Translations under genes and position numbers: made by a program
The notes under the pieces: generated by a model
What the model was told of the DNA's origin: nothing
The model's database searches: none
What the model saw: only the letters and a program-made list of their open reading frames with translations
From: Strobilurus pachycystidiatus
Taxonomy: Eukaryota; Basidiomycota; Agaricomycetes; Agaricales; Physalacriaceae
NCBI GenBank assembly: GCA_019915135.1
Contig: JAHLMK010000017.1
Coordinates: 1,116,001 to 1,180,000 of the forward strand
Length of the DNA: 64,000 bases
Direction: 5' to 3'
Part shown: positions 44,150-55,637 of the stretch, in pieces
Layout: each line of letters starts with the position of its first letter
Numbering within the stretch: the stretch's first letter is position 1

Positions 44150-45424
44150 TTACTGGTTTGCAACTCTAAGGACCTTCTCGCCCCCTCCAAACACTCCATC
44201 TTCGGTATCCGTGTCATCCGCCTCGCCGAAAGGATCAGGGATGTTGGGCGAGACGCTGGCGCCACCACGAGTATCGTAGTATGAGGCATAACTCTCAGCG
44301 GGAAGGGGGCACTGCAAAAGCTGAGAATGGCGCGGGGAAATCAAGGGAGCGTATGTGGTATTGGTTGTTGTGTCCGGAGAGGGGGTGCCCAGATGGCTCT
44401 CCTGAATGAGAGTGCCAGGTACTGGCGTGGCAGGCGGTGGCGAAGATGCATGATCCTTGGGAAGTGGCTGCTGATACCTATCTAGGTTGTAGCTGCTGTG
44501 GTAAGACGGATATTGAGAGTGGTGGCCCGGCTCTGGCGGTGCAGCAAAAGCAGGATACGGCATTGCCACCGCTCGTCCGAAGCTGCCTTGCCATGAGGAC
44601 GTTCTCTGGATACCGATGCCCGCGGAGCCGGAATCGATCCCAACTTCCTGCATGTCCGGATACCCGCCGCCGTACTTGGTGCTGTGATTGTCATTGTCCC
44701 CGTAATCTTCATAAGCGTGGTGTGGGCGAGTCGCCGCCGCCGCCGTGAGCTCACGATCCCATTTCTTGGCCCGCCGACGTCGGTAGTAGGTGAGTATGAA
44801 GACAAAGATAACACCGCAGAGAAGAAGCCCGACGACGGTAAACACGCCAGCGACTGCACCGGAATTTCTCAAGAACCTGCGACGCGCAATGAGTTCATGT
44901 GCGCAGATCGACAGTAAGGGGAGGAGGGGATCGTCGTGTGATCCCCATTCAACAGAAGGAGGTGCGGGGGGAAAAGCTCACCCATCGTCTGTCTTTGTTG
45001 ATGCGGAGACGCTCCCGCTCCCTGTCGGATGCACGGGAATTACACGAGTCAACGTAACAACGCCACCTCCCGAGTCAGTGGTGGTTGTAATTTGGCTCGT
45101 GGCTGGAACACTCTTCGAGTTTGAAGACGAGTATGTGGAAGTAGCGGTGACTGTGCTGGTGGTGGAGAGAATCGTCGTCGAAGTCGACTCGGTGGTGATA
45201 GTGCTTGGAGACGTGGGACTGGTGGTACTAGTCGTGATGGCAGACAGATCCGGAGACGACTTTGAAGTTGACATTGTCGTAGAGGTGGTGGTGGCAGGTG
45301 GGGTAACATCGCTGGTGGCAGATGTGGTGACATCGCTGGTGGTCGATGTTGATGATGCCAAGGACGTCGAAGAAACGATCTCGGACTCCGTGGCACTCGT
45401 GAGCCCGGCAGACATCGAGTCCAA
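44150..45424 (-). CDS. Ser/Thr-rich single-pass membrane protein (cell-wall-sensor-like)
   Basis: Two exons: 45424-44982 and 44876-44150, joined in frame over a 105-nt intron. The outer part is almost entirely Ser/Thr with few other residues and is expected to be heavily O-mannosylated. A single membrane segment follows (VFTVVGLLLCGVIFVFILTY), then a stop-transfer RRRRAKKWDREL and a ~190-residue Pro/Tyr/Ser-rich tail. The layout resembles Mid2/Wsc-like sensors or other mucin-like proteins. No signal peptide is visible; the frame opens with TTG at 45424 and an upstream exon is probably missing, so the start is unresolved. Confidence 0.6.
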
Positions 45425-46206
45425 CGAAGTACTAGTTTCCGTCGCTATGAAAAGTTATCAGCACACATCAAATTAACCACGGCGAGCAGCGTACACATTC
45501 TTCAAATCAAGCCAATCATGCAACAAGCCCACGATGGACAGAGGCAAGAGGGCAAAAGTAACGTGGCGTCGATTGACAGACTGGCATTCTTCGGTACGTA
45601 AAACTCAGCAGGTGGACACTGGACAAGAAGATGTAAAGGAAGCTAGCGCAGAGGCACAGATTCGCTAGGCAAGGCAAGTAGGGGTTTCGTCTGGAAGGCA
45701 TGAGCAAATGGGACCAGATAATCTTTTTGGCGGGCCTCGAAGGTAGGATTATTCCAGTTCATTACAGAGAGCTGTGGCTTGCGCTATCAAGCTGGCATAC
45801 AAGACTAAATGTCCGACTTTCGACTCGAAGTCTGATCTAGTGCATGACAATATACGAGCTGATCGAGTCTGCCTAGGGGAGACTAGCATGACAACACGGC
45901 CGCGGCTCATGTGCTAGATGCAAGTTAGCTTTTGAAGTCTGCGGTCATTGCGTTGATTACTTCACTCTTTGGACCTTCTCGGTCGTTCCGCGGCTGTCCA
46001 GGGCTTTGGAAATTATTTGCGGTCCTACACTGCGAGGTCAACGGCGAGCTGACTACACGAGTCGAATCAAGTCTGGGGCCAAAGATACTTGTGGCCCCAA
46101 ACTCAACTCAGTCGATGACACGAAGACGTGAGAATGTGTACATAGTCACTATGCTGGACAGGCGCATAGTAATCCATTACAATGATGTATAGCACAGTCA
46201 ATGTGA
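45425..46206. other. Intergenic region
   Basis: Likely holds the missing 5' exon and promoter of the Ser/Thr-rich gene. A minus-strand frame at 45516-45707 has a hydrophobic stretch (LANLCLCASFLYIFLSS) that could be part of a signal sequence, but I could not splice it in. Confidence 0.35.
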
Positions 46207-47147
46207 TTACATGGTAGGACTGATCAAAATCCCCATTCCGTCGCATAGGCTGAAGGCTACGAAGTCAGGCACTGGCACTGACAAAAGCACAAGGTTGGAC
46301 TGACCACACACGAGGTGTCCCAGTTGGAGTGGCACCAAATCGTTCCCTCTCGACAGTGTCTCGACAGAGGAAGCACCCTCAAGCGCGTTCAGCCGCTCCG
46401 ACATCATCTTCGTGGGCGCCCTGAGCGCGGCATGGTTCGTGTCGGTCTCCTTTTTCACAGCTCATAACCCTCCTAGCCGACCTTGGGTGGACGCATGCAG
46501 ACGACGCCGATCTGGTCTGGGAGCGAACTCAACTTGTAGATAAGAGCGAGGACTTTGCCGGTGAGGTTGACGGAAGGAAGGAATCTCGAGGTACCCGCCG
46601 CGACGGCCACATTCGCCTGATACGCCCTTGGAGATGGAGTGGAAGGAAACAAGGGGGATAGGGGAGTTCATCTGGCGGACGACCCCTTTGGGTGAGACGA
46701 AGTAATTAATATCGGGGGTGTGGAGGTTGTCCTGGTCCACTTCGTCTGCCAACAGCACGAGGAAATGATATTGGCAGAGATGAACATCTCCTGTTGACTG
46801 TGTTCGTCTAGGAGCGCGCCGGCGGGGTTTCCGGAATTCAAGCCTCCAGGCGTGATACCCTCGCTCAACCCGCGCTGGATGCCCTCTTCGTTCTCCTTTA
46901 CGGAAAGTGACCAGTTCGTCGTTGTGGAGATGGCGACACCGTTTTGCTGTGCGAGCGAGGCGGTAGAGGGGATACTGGAAGATGGGAATAAGGATGCCTG
47001 AGTGCGGCGCGGAGATGAGCTTCTTGAGACGGCGTACGCGTCGCCAGGAAGGAAGATGTGGTTCGGGTCGCCAGGGCTAACGGAAAAATGAACGAGAACG
47101 AAGTCATCGGGACCTGCTTCCAGTCTGTGGATATACTCACTGAGCAA
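46207..47147 (-). pseudogene. Alanine transaminase pseudogene fragment
   Basis: Minus-strand pieces read, in order, like the middle of an alanine aminotransferase: DPNHIFLPGDAYAVSR, SLAQQNGVAIS, NWSLSVKENEEGIQRGLSEG, NSGNPAGALLDEHSQQEM, VLLADEVDQDNLHTPDINYF, VVRQMNSPIPLVSFHSISKG, SGECGRRGGYLE and, in a new frame, TNHAALRAPTKMMSERLNAL. The N-terminal third and C-terminus are absent. Several frame changes occur without credible introns, and conserved residues are altered (NPGNPTGA is now NSGNPAGA). It no longer encodes a working PLP enzyme. An intact paralogue is expected elsewhere in the genome. Confidence 0.7.
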
Positions 47148-47179
47148 TTCAGTACCAAATGATACTGTTCATGCACCTT

Positions 47180-47878
47180 TTATCGCCTGATCCGTTCTTC
47201 GCGGATACGCGCATCGAGTTGCTTTTTCTTGGCCAGAAGTCTAGCGGTGAGCGAACGTCGGGACGCGATTAGAGCATTCGTGATGTCGGCACACAGCGGA
47301 CGTTCAGCGGGCATGTGGGTGAGGAAGACCGCTGGAGGCATGTAGCGTCGGGATATCACGTCTTGTGTCAGAGTCAAGTCTTTTGCAGGTGGGATAGGGC
47401 CATAGGCAACTGCTGCTTTCGCCGCCGCATCCATTGAGACATTCCAAGGCCAACGGGCGGGCTGAGGGCGAAGACACAGCAGGACATAGTGTTTGGCAGA
47501 TGTTCGTGATCATGGTGGTCGGAAACAAAGCCTCGGTCAGGCTTGTCCTCTTACTCCCATCAGCTTCATGCTCCTATCATGCTCCGCCAGTTCTGCCTCC
47601 CTCATCACGGTCGTCCGGGGTACATCCAAGGTCTTGTAATCAGCCAAGGAATGAATGTCGTTGGCTTGTCGATATTTGACTTGCGGAAACACTAGAAAGG
47701 CATCGCTAGTCTTTTACTCGCGAGACTGTCGGTAGCCGGTACGCTCTCCTTGTCGGTTTTTCAATGTTCTCGTGCTCAATATCAATTTGACGCTTAGCAT
47801 CCAGTCCGAGGCGGGAGCGCCGTTGCCCGCATTGGAGACGGCAGGCGGAGACTGACACGTCTCTGGCGCGTCGGACAT
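47180..47878 (-). CDS. Hypothetical basic protein, three exons
   Basis: Exons 47878-47743, 47691-47555 and 47461-47180 join in phase (introns of 51 and 93 nt), giving 184 aa. It opens MSDAPETCQSPPAVSNAG. The middle reads VKYRQANDIHSLADYKTLDV and REAELAEHDRSMKLMG, and the end is a strongly basic helix (LTARLLAKKKQLDARIREER). I do not recognise a family. The downstream exon retains a long open frame with balanced composition, which favours a real gene. It lies next to the transaminase pseudogene on the same strand. Confidence 0.5.
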
Positions 47879-48084
47879 CAGGCCATCGCGGATGCACGCC
47901 TCTCTAGCTGCTGTGCGTCGCCTTCTGCTGCCACTTCCGCGCTCAGATTTTATAGATGTAGGCGAAGTCCCATGACATTCACACATCCCCACATTCCCAA
48001 GCCAGTCCTAGCGAGCAATTACGCGCCGGTAATACATCTTACTAGATGCCCCAATGTTACGCGACCTTCTCACGATGCGTACTC

Positions 48085-48092
48085 TATATAAA
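48085..48092 (+). promoter_or_regulatory. TATA box of the dienelactone hydrolase gene
   Basis: TATATAAA lies only about 34 bp before the ATG at 48126, implying a very short 5' UTR. Confidence 0.55.
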
Positions 48093-48125
48093 CGCTGCCG
48101 TTCTCTCACACAATCAGCAACTACC

Positions 48126-49264
48126 ATGTCCATGTGCAAGGAGTGTGTCTCTGGTGCGATTTCTCTTCTCCCTTATTCTCTTTCTAACCGTGGCCCTTGG
48201 TAGGTGTTACCCATGATGGGACTCCTACAGGTACTTGCTCTCGTCGCTGTTCAAATTGCCTTTGCGCTAACGGTCATATCTGATATGTAGGCAAATTCGA
48301 GCAGATAGACGGTGTTGAATGTTACAGCGCCACTCCGGAAGGCGATTACGACCGCGAGAAGGTTGTCCTCTATCTCCTCGATGCCTATGGGATCACCCTG
48401 GTCAACAATCAGGTGCACCACCTGCCGTCCTCGCTCGGTCTTCCATCTTCTGACCTTCGGTCCCACCAGTTGCTCGTTGACGACTTCGCCAAGAATGGAT
48501 TCAAGGTACGACTGACACTGCTGTAGTATCATTGAAAGACATTGACTGGCTCGCCAGACCATCGCGATCGACTACCTGCACGGAGATGGGGTCTCCCCAG
48601 AGACGCTAGCGCTGTCATCCGGTGTTAGTCATGATGCTTTCTGGCCCATGCTGCATGAACTTGCTTACATATCATACTCGACAGAACTTTGACTCGACAG
48701 CATGGCTTGTGAGGCATCAGCCCGATGTGACACGTCCTGTCTTGGACAAAGTCATCGCGGCATTGAAGGAGCAAGGCGTGAAGGACTTTGGGGCCACTGG
48801 GTACTGCTTTGGAGGCAAGTCATAGCCTCATACGTCGTAACTATCTTTCGGTATTCATGCCCGATTTCTTTCACAGGCCGATACGTCTTTGATCTCGCAT
48901 TCGACGGGATCATCAAAGTCGCCGTTGTAGCACATCCGGCCCTGCTAGTCTTTCCTACTGACTTCGAGGTTTGTGTCCCCCTGCTCGTAGTCAGTTATCT
49001 GTTAACCTTTTCCAGGAATACATTACCAAGTCTGCCGCTCCCTTGCTTATCAACAGCTGTGAATTCGACCAAACTTTCCCTGTGGACATTCACGACAAGG
49101 TGGATGCCCTTTTCGCCGACTTCAAGCCGGGATATAAGAGGGAGTACTTTGAAGAGTGCACGCATGGCTTTGCGGTTAGGGGAGACTTGTCGGATCCGAA
49201 GGTCAAGCTGGGGAAGGAGGGAGCGTTTGAGGCGAGCGTTGAGTGGTTCAAGAAGTATTTCTGA
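48126..49264 (+). CDS. Dienelactone hydrolase family protein
   Basis: Eight exons starting with a 28-nt exon at 48126; all phases agree and the product is about 250 aa. It opens MSMCKECVSGVTHDGTPTG, the usual start for this fungal group. The alpha/beta-hydrolase triad is present: nucleophilic Cys in GYCFGGRY, Asp in SCEFDQTFPVD and His in CTHGFAVRGD. The intron that splits GYCFGG starts with GC (48815-48876), since only that junction gives GGRYVFDLA. The family hydrolyses dienelactones or related esters; cytosolic. The substrate is not known. Confidence 0.85.
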
Positions 49265-49830
49265 TTGGCTGGAGCAAGCAAAGGGGAAGTAGATGTCTCA
49301 AGTACGTATTTTGCTCTTATTCTGAGAGTCTGCATATTGACGTTTTGAAAGGTTAGTACTGTGTTCACAACTTCGAAGCTAGATCGTCAATTCTCAAATC
49401 AAACACGGCTCATCGTCTTTGTCCGTCCTAAACCCAACGTTCGCGCCAGATTACAGGAACAATGTTTTCCGTGCAAGACACCCGTATCACTACGCCCATT
49501 GTGTCGAGGATTGAACGGCCCTCATCTTTATATCCAGCACTACAAAAGGCCACCTCGAATCCACTCCGCGTCCGCAAGTGGGACAGCTGCGTTGGTTGCT
49601 AATACACCTGCATTCCGAGGCTCAGCATCTATATGGAGCGGTCATGCAAGTCAACGAACCTATGGCAAAAGAGATGCCCGCATAGCGTGGCGGACATGTC
49701 TTGACAGGGCTGTCTCCCACACTGCCGGCAGTGGTAGCTCGGGGAAGGATATTGCTGGTTTCGTGGTAGACCTGCAGCTGCAATCCGTGACGTAGACGCC
49801 GTCGTCTGAAAGAAGCTTTACAGTGATCGG

Positions 49831-50841
49831 TCAAGTAAGTGATATTGAACTTGTGCTCGACGACTCACTGATCATTGGCACTCGCAGACGCGTGTGCATA
49901 CGCCGAAGCCTTTCGATCGTGATAGTTAGGATAACTCGCCACAAATCTTCTGTCTGGTAACATACACGACTCGGCGCATGGGCCTCATGTTCAGAAACGA
50001 GAGCTTCGACCCACTTTGAATGTGCGGCGAGCTCTGCCTGGTGCGTCCCAGACAGTATCAGCGGAGAACTTGAAGACCTGATACAAGTAGTAGACATACA
50101 TCGATGTCTGTTTGATTTCCGACCGATAAGGGCATCGACAACAGCGTGTCTGTAGAGCCGAGCCCTCCACGGACACTTGAAGAGACAGTCGTGCCATGAG
50201 ACGACGCCTGATGAGACTGTAACTCCTCGATGTTTTGGAAGACTGCCCCGCATGCAACGCAGACACGGTCGGCATGTTTCTGAGCGTAATGCTGAAATGA
50301 AGTGAGACCAGTAACAAGTGTGATTGCTAAGAACAACCCGTACAGTTTGAAGTTCAAGTCGATTGGCAAGACCTTCGCTACAGATTGGACAGGTGGGATG
50401 CCGAGGGCTCTCGAGATAGTGGTTCTTGATCTCTCTTTCGAAGGCTCTATGGATGCCACACGACTCGCAGTTGAAGCGTGGATGTTCGGCCGTTGAATTG
50501 AGATGCTAGATGGCAGCCTCAACACGGTGTTGGGGGGCATGGAAGGAGCAAGTCAGATACATACTCTGTTCACGGAGTCTCGGTCGAGAAATCCTTTTCC
50601 GCATTGGGGGCAATTTGGGTGCTTGGATTCCGGCGATCCTCGGTAGTGTTCTGTGAGGCGGTCCTGGTCGCGAAAGATCTTCCTAGGACAAAGGGGACAC
50701 GTCTCATGTGTGGCCTCGTTGTGCTATCAAGGAGTCAGCGGCAATATTCTCGGGCCTCCGGCATGGGTAACATACGACAGTCAGACGTCGCGAGGAGCGG
50801 AAGGTTTGGTTACAGAAGTTGCAATGCGGCGTTGGTGGCAT
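49831..50841 (-). CDS. Multi-finger C2H2 zinc-finger protein
   Basis: Starts MPPTPHCNFCNQTF at 50841. Exons tend to begin in the inter-finger or recognition helix region. Six C2H2-like fingers can be read: CNFCNQTFRSSRRLTVHNE, CPLCPRKIFRDQDRLTEH, CPQCGKGFLDRDSVNRH, CESCGIHRAFEREIKNH, CPICSEGLANRLELQTH and CVACGAVFQNIEELQSH. Several have longer than usual spacing to the second His, as in other basidiomycete fingers of this type. It is probably a nucleic-acid-binding protein. The 3' end is uncertain: the frame can stop at 50058 or continue through a GTATGT intron (about 50095-50034) to a stop at 49831. Confidence 0.65.
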
Positions 50842-52295
50842 GAGGGCTTAATCAGTCACAGACTTTGCAATGTTGCTTATAACCTTCAGAGATGCGGTGA
50901 TGTTACGGTGAACGTCTTTAATGATCTTCTCCCATGAGAAGGATCTCGAGTTCGTGACATGCGTTATGAGGAACGTTTCCAAAATTTAGCGTCGTGGGAG
51001 TCTTTACTATCGATGCAAATTCCACAATTGAATTGCCAGGCTGTGTACCGGATTCCTTGAAGTAATTTCGAAGGCATTCACTTGACCCAACCTGCAGCAT
51101 ACAACCTAAATAAACACGACGGAACAGTTGTCTGCGCAAATGGTCCCTGAACGCGCTTGAAAGCACAGTTAACAGCCCCCCAAACACCATAGTTGAAGAT
51201 TATGCCTGCCTAGAAAGAACTACGCGTCGTAATTGCGAAGTAAGTTGGACGCGACCCGCTCTGGAAAAGAAGTCCCTTAGCGGCTGAGCCTGATACGCAT
51301 CGCAACACGATTCAGCGTGCATCAGAATCCCGCATCTGTTTCCTTCTTTTTGAATTGACTTACCGGCAGCTTCTGGGCTACGGCGGGGATTTAGAGTGCT
51401 GCAAAAACCGTTATTATTTGCACAGTACTCCGCAGTAGGAACTCGACTTCAGTTATGGTGATCTACCTGTTCTGGATAAATAACCCGGAATGGTGTGGCG
51501 CTGGACTAGGAAGAGCCCGAAACCCTAGTCATGAGAGTGATAACGTCGAAGAACATCTCAAAAGCAGATCCATTGGCATTGATCGTTGACCGTTGTTTGA
51601 GGTCGTTTGTCTTGTAGAGAATTCGTTGAACCGTTAGATTTTCGACGCCGCTCCACGTTCGATTCGAGCATGGGGATACGCATAAGGCTTTGCAAGCCAT
51701 CCAGTCGACTTGCAGCATCTCCGAGCCCATGATGTTGGTTGAATTCAGATTACGACAAAATTTTGAACGCGAAGACGCGATGGCCAAGGCTACAAGCACG
51801 TGAAAGCAGCCGAGATATACCCTCGGAGCGGAGTTGCAATGACTTGCCTTCTTACCGCCAAGTCGCGTTACCGTGTCCACTGGCATCGTCTTTGAACGGC
51901 TTCAACACGGGTCGTATGTAGGAGGGAACCGAAATACGCCATAGGCCGCGACAAAATTTGTTCGTACTAAGTACTTCTTTCCGTCACGCACTTCCTCTGA
52001 CCAAGATTAGTAAACAACATCCAGGTCTTGACGGTCACGGTCGTGGCTTTCTGTCTTTTGCGCTCGTATGTGGCGTCCGGGACTCCCTCGTTTCGGGTCC
52101 GTTTAGCCTGAATCTTGTCAGAAGCCCCTTCACCAAATCGCAGTCTTTCTAGGTATGCATCCGTTGCAAGGAAATGAACGGAAGATCCGCACTTCTCGTC
52201 TCTCTGAACTCGACGCAGGCGTACGCCGCATCCGGCTAGCTCGCAGTGTCAATGTTGCGAACTTCCCTTTAGGCGCTTAGGCGCCTTTACGAGAC
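50842..52295. other. Intergenic region
   Basis: About 1.4 kb. The minus-strand ORF at 51506-51886 and others show no family motif or splice partners. I see no gene I can support. Confidence 0.45.
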
Positions 52296-52302
52296 ATATA
52301 TA
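52296..52302 (+). promoter_or_regulatory. TATA box of the permease gene
   Basis: TATATA motif about 40 bp before the ATG at 52341. Confidence 0.5.
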
Positions 52303-52340
52303 GCACCATCTTAGTCGCATCCCTTCCTCCAGCTGCTGTC

Positions 52341-54787
52341 ATGCCTTCACCAACAGTAGCCACCCTTGACGAGAAGGACGAGCCTCAATGTCTTATCGTC
52401 AAGGCAGAGGATGTCGATGTCGCCGCCTATCTTGCGGGCCGCGAGACGCTGCATCTCGATCCTGCAGACGCCGCTCGCGTTCGGTACGTCTACATGACGT
52501 TGTGAAGAGTCATCTTTCTGACCTTCTTACAGACGAAAGGTCGATTTGTATGTGCTGCCATTGATGTGCAGTAGGTCACCCTGTCCTCCTTTGTATCGGA
52601 CACTCACTCTTACTGAAGTTCTCTACACGCAAGTCGTTTGATTCGGCTCCGGTCCTTCCTGACCATTCTTTCAGTGTTCAATTCATGGACAAAACCACCC
52701 TCGGAAGTGCAGCAATAATGGGTATTGTGTAAACGGCTTCACTCCGTCAAAAATAACTCGTCTAACATACATCGTTGCAGGGAATCGAATCATCTGTCTA
52801 CCAATGAGTAAGTGCCCTTGATCTGCCACTTGTACCACTGTGCTAATGTAGTCAACGATGGCAGGTTCAATTGGTGAACAGTCCCTAATAATACAGAAGT
52901 GGTGCTAATTGGTGTCGTCCAGGCTCGGCACGGTCTTTTATCTCGGCTACCTTGCATTTGACTTTCCGCAAAATCTTTGCCTCCAGCGGCTTCCGGTCGG
53001 GAAGTGGATTAGGTTCGTCGAGTACTACCTGTCGGGCGCCCTTCCTGAACTACTGCAACCGTCAGCTTCAACGTTCTTGTCTGGGGCATTGCGCTATGCT
53101 GCCACGCCGCCTGTACGAGCTTCAACGGGTTGCTCATCTGCCGCCTCATCCTGGGCGCAGCGGAGGCCTCCATCACCGCCGGCTTCATCATCGTTAGCTC
53201 TATGTTTTACACCCGTGCTGAACATCTCGCGCGTGTCGGATTATGGTGTGAGTGACGTTCACCTCCTGTTCCAACATAATGCCGATATGAACCTAAGATT
53301 CCTGCCTCGGGGTCGGTCAGTTGTAGACTCCATTCTCGGTGTCTCGAAGCTTATGTTCCGACCCAGCTTCGATAATATCGGGATTCCTCAACTTTGGTGT
53401 CCTACACATCAGGACCTCCGTACTCATGGCTTGGCAATGGTGGTACAATTTCGTCGCGCAAACTTCTGTTCACTGATGTGGCGCAAAGGCTGATGATCAT
53501 CACCGGATCTATAACGCTTATCTGTGCTATCGCCTTCTGGTGCACCACCGGTCCATTATTCGCCCGTAACAGCAGCTCATGTAGCAACTTCTAGGTTCCT
53601 GTTTCCTGACTCGCCGACGACCGCTTTCTTTCTGACTCCAACCGAACGGTCCATTGCTGTCAAACGTATACAGGCAAGCTTTCCGTGCAGTATAGCGTAC
53701 GCAGTTTCACTCACTGTGGCGGATTTCGATAGGCAGAGCAAACTGGCATAGAGAATAAGCGCTTCAAGACCGACCAGTCCGTATTCTCCGCCAGATTCGC
53801 AACACTGATTCTCACCGCCATGGCAGATTTCTGGAGGCCACGCGTGATCCAAAGATGTGGCTATTTACGGCCTTGTCTGCGCTACACCTCATCTCTGGTT
53901 CCCTCACCAACCAGCGGTGGATCATCGTGTCTTCCTTTGGTTTCACGGAGCTGCAGAACGTCCTTCTCGGCTGTGTGGACGGGGTGATTATCACTGTTTC
54001 GATGATTGGCTCAACAACCTTGGCGGCTTGGATACCCAATGGACGCGCATACGCGTGCCTTGCGTGTTATATCGTTTCTATCATTGGGATCGTGCTGATC
54101 AACACGCTCAAGTGGGGAAATGACGTTGGGCTACTGTTCTCGTACTGGCTTACAGGTGATACTGTCCTTGCTCGGCCTGGTTATTCTTGCTGACTCGAAT
54201 CTGAAGTGCCGTCAACTGCTGCTTTTCGTACGCAGTTTTTTGACTGAGATGTTCTCTGCGGATATTGACTTTCGATGGTAGCTGTCTTCCTCTCATGGGC
54301 TGCGACCGTTGTGGCAGGGCATACAAAGAAGACTGTCATGAACGCCTTCGTTCTTTTTGGCTACAGTGTTGGGTATGCCGTGGGCCAGTTCATCTGGCAG
54401 CAGAAATACCAGCCGAGGTATACGACACTTGCCGCGCCCTTTGCTCGTGTACATGCTGATTCTGTGACACCGACAGAAACCACGTCCCCTGGCTTATAAT
54501 TGGATGTTGTTTCGTAGGTTGCATGTGTATCTTGATCGTGATTCGCCTCCTTCTCGCCCGAGAGAACGGCCGTCGGGACATGGACCGCCGTTCGAATCAG
54601 GGCTTAGACCACGATGAGGCGATTTATATGGAATGGAAGAAAGAAGACGGGACCACAGAGACGATCCAGGTCGATAAGGTACAGAATCCGGGTCGCTGTT
54701 ATGCACCCGACACTAACATGCTCGCCTTGCCAGGCGTTCTTGGATCTCACCGACATGCAGAACCGCGACTTCAGATATGTGCTTTGA
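52341..54787 (+). CDS. Allantoate permease-type MFS anion:cation symporter
   Basis: The protein (~500 aa) opens MPSPTVATLDEKDEPQ and follows the Dal5/ACS family: RRKVDLYVLPLMC, VQFMDKTTLGSAAIMG, HLSTND, LGTVFYLGYLAFDFPQNLC, LQRLPVGKW, FNVLVWGIALCCHAAC, RLILGAAEASITAGF, IISGFLNFGVLHIRT, FLFPDSPTTAFFLTPTER, LHLISGSLTNQRW, WIPNGRAYACL, VAGHTKKTVMNAFV and WQQKYQPRNHVPW. Keeping frame needs two tiny exons (52619-52628 and 52852-52860) and three GC-AG introns. A patch near 53245-53365 reads CLCSDPASII where relatives have a conserved W..LMNG-type stretch, so a mis-splice or early decay is possible. Likely imports organic anions such as allantoate. Confidence 0.75.
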
Positions 54788-55637
54788 ATAATCGGGAGGC
54801 GAAGATACACGAATTGAAGAAATGGAAATTGTGTCAAGAAGTCAAAAGCAACATGTACAGTACTGGGCGGTAACATTTAGAATCTCTGGAAAGGAAGGCT
54901 TGTCAAGAACAACATATACACTAACGATCAGTAACGAGTAGAAGGAAAGGGAATTCTGTGAAGAACAACATGTACAGTAACGAGTAGTTTCACGTATCCA
55001 GAAATTTGAATCAAAATCATACCTCATTCGCTTGACGTTGCAAATCTCGTTACTTGGTACATGGGGTCTTCCCCACCTCTTCCCTCCCACCCACCTTATT
55101 GTTCGAATTACTCGACCACGGGCCCCTTGTGAAGTATTCCCAGATTAACGCGATACTAACTTTGACATCAAGCTCTCGATACAACGCCACATGATATCAA
55201 TCAGCAGTTTGTCGCCCGCTTGGGCTCGCCAATAGCACTTGCGCGGTTTCAAAGACTCAAGTCTCAGTGCATTGAAGTTTGAGACGGAGATGTAGAGGCC
55301 ATTTAACTGGGAGCGATCCCCTTTTCTATGATCCTCGTAAGTCAATGGATGGAGTGAGGAGGAAATCGCCGGCCACGAGAAATCCGAAAGGTCCAAATCG
55401 CGTGCGTGGAGATACTCTATGTCTCGATGGACGACTTTGACCTCTTTCTCTTTGGCTGGATCTCGGTGAAAAATGAAAGTCTAGGTAAAAGTCGGGCAGT
55501 GAGTATCCCGATACACTATATATATATACATATGGCAGGTCTAATCGTGAATAGTGAGTGGACAATGTAAGTACAACAGACAAAGCAAAACGGGTAAACA
55601 CATCGATAGCGCAGCAAGGGTATCCACTATAGTACAG
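54788..55637. other. Intergenic region with short decayed repeats
   Basis: AACAACATGTACAGTA-like units recur at about 54847, 54908 and 54965, together with AACGAGTAG. The minus-strand ORF at 55145-55396 has no signature. Confidence 0.45.

Noticed and set aside
44790..45476. 228-aa plus-strand ORF rich in Val/Asp
   Set aside because: It mirrors the Ser/Thr-rich minus-strand gene, whose spliced model has a membrane segment and a sensible layout.
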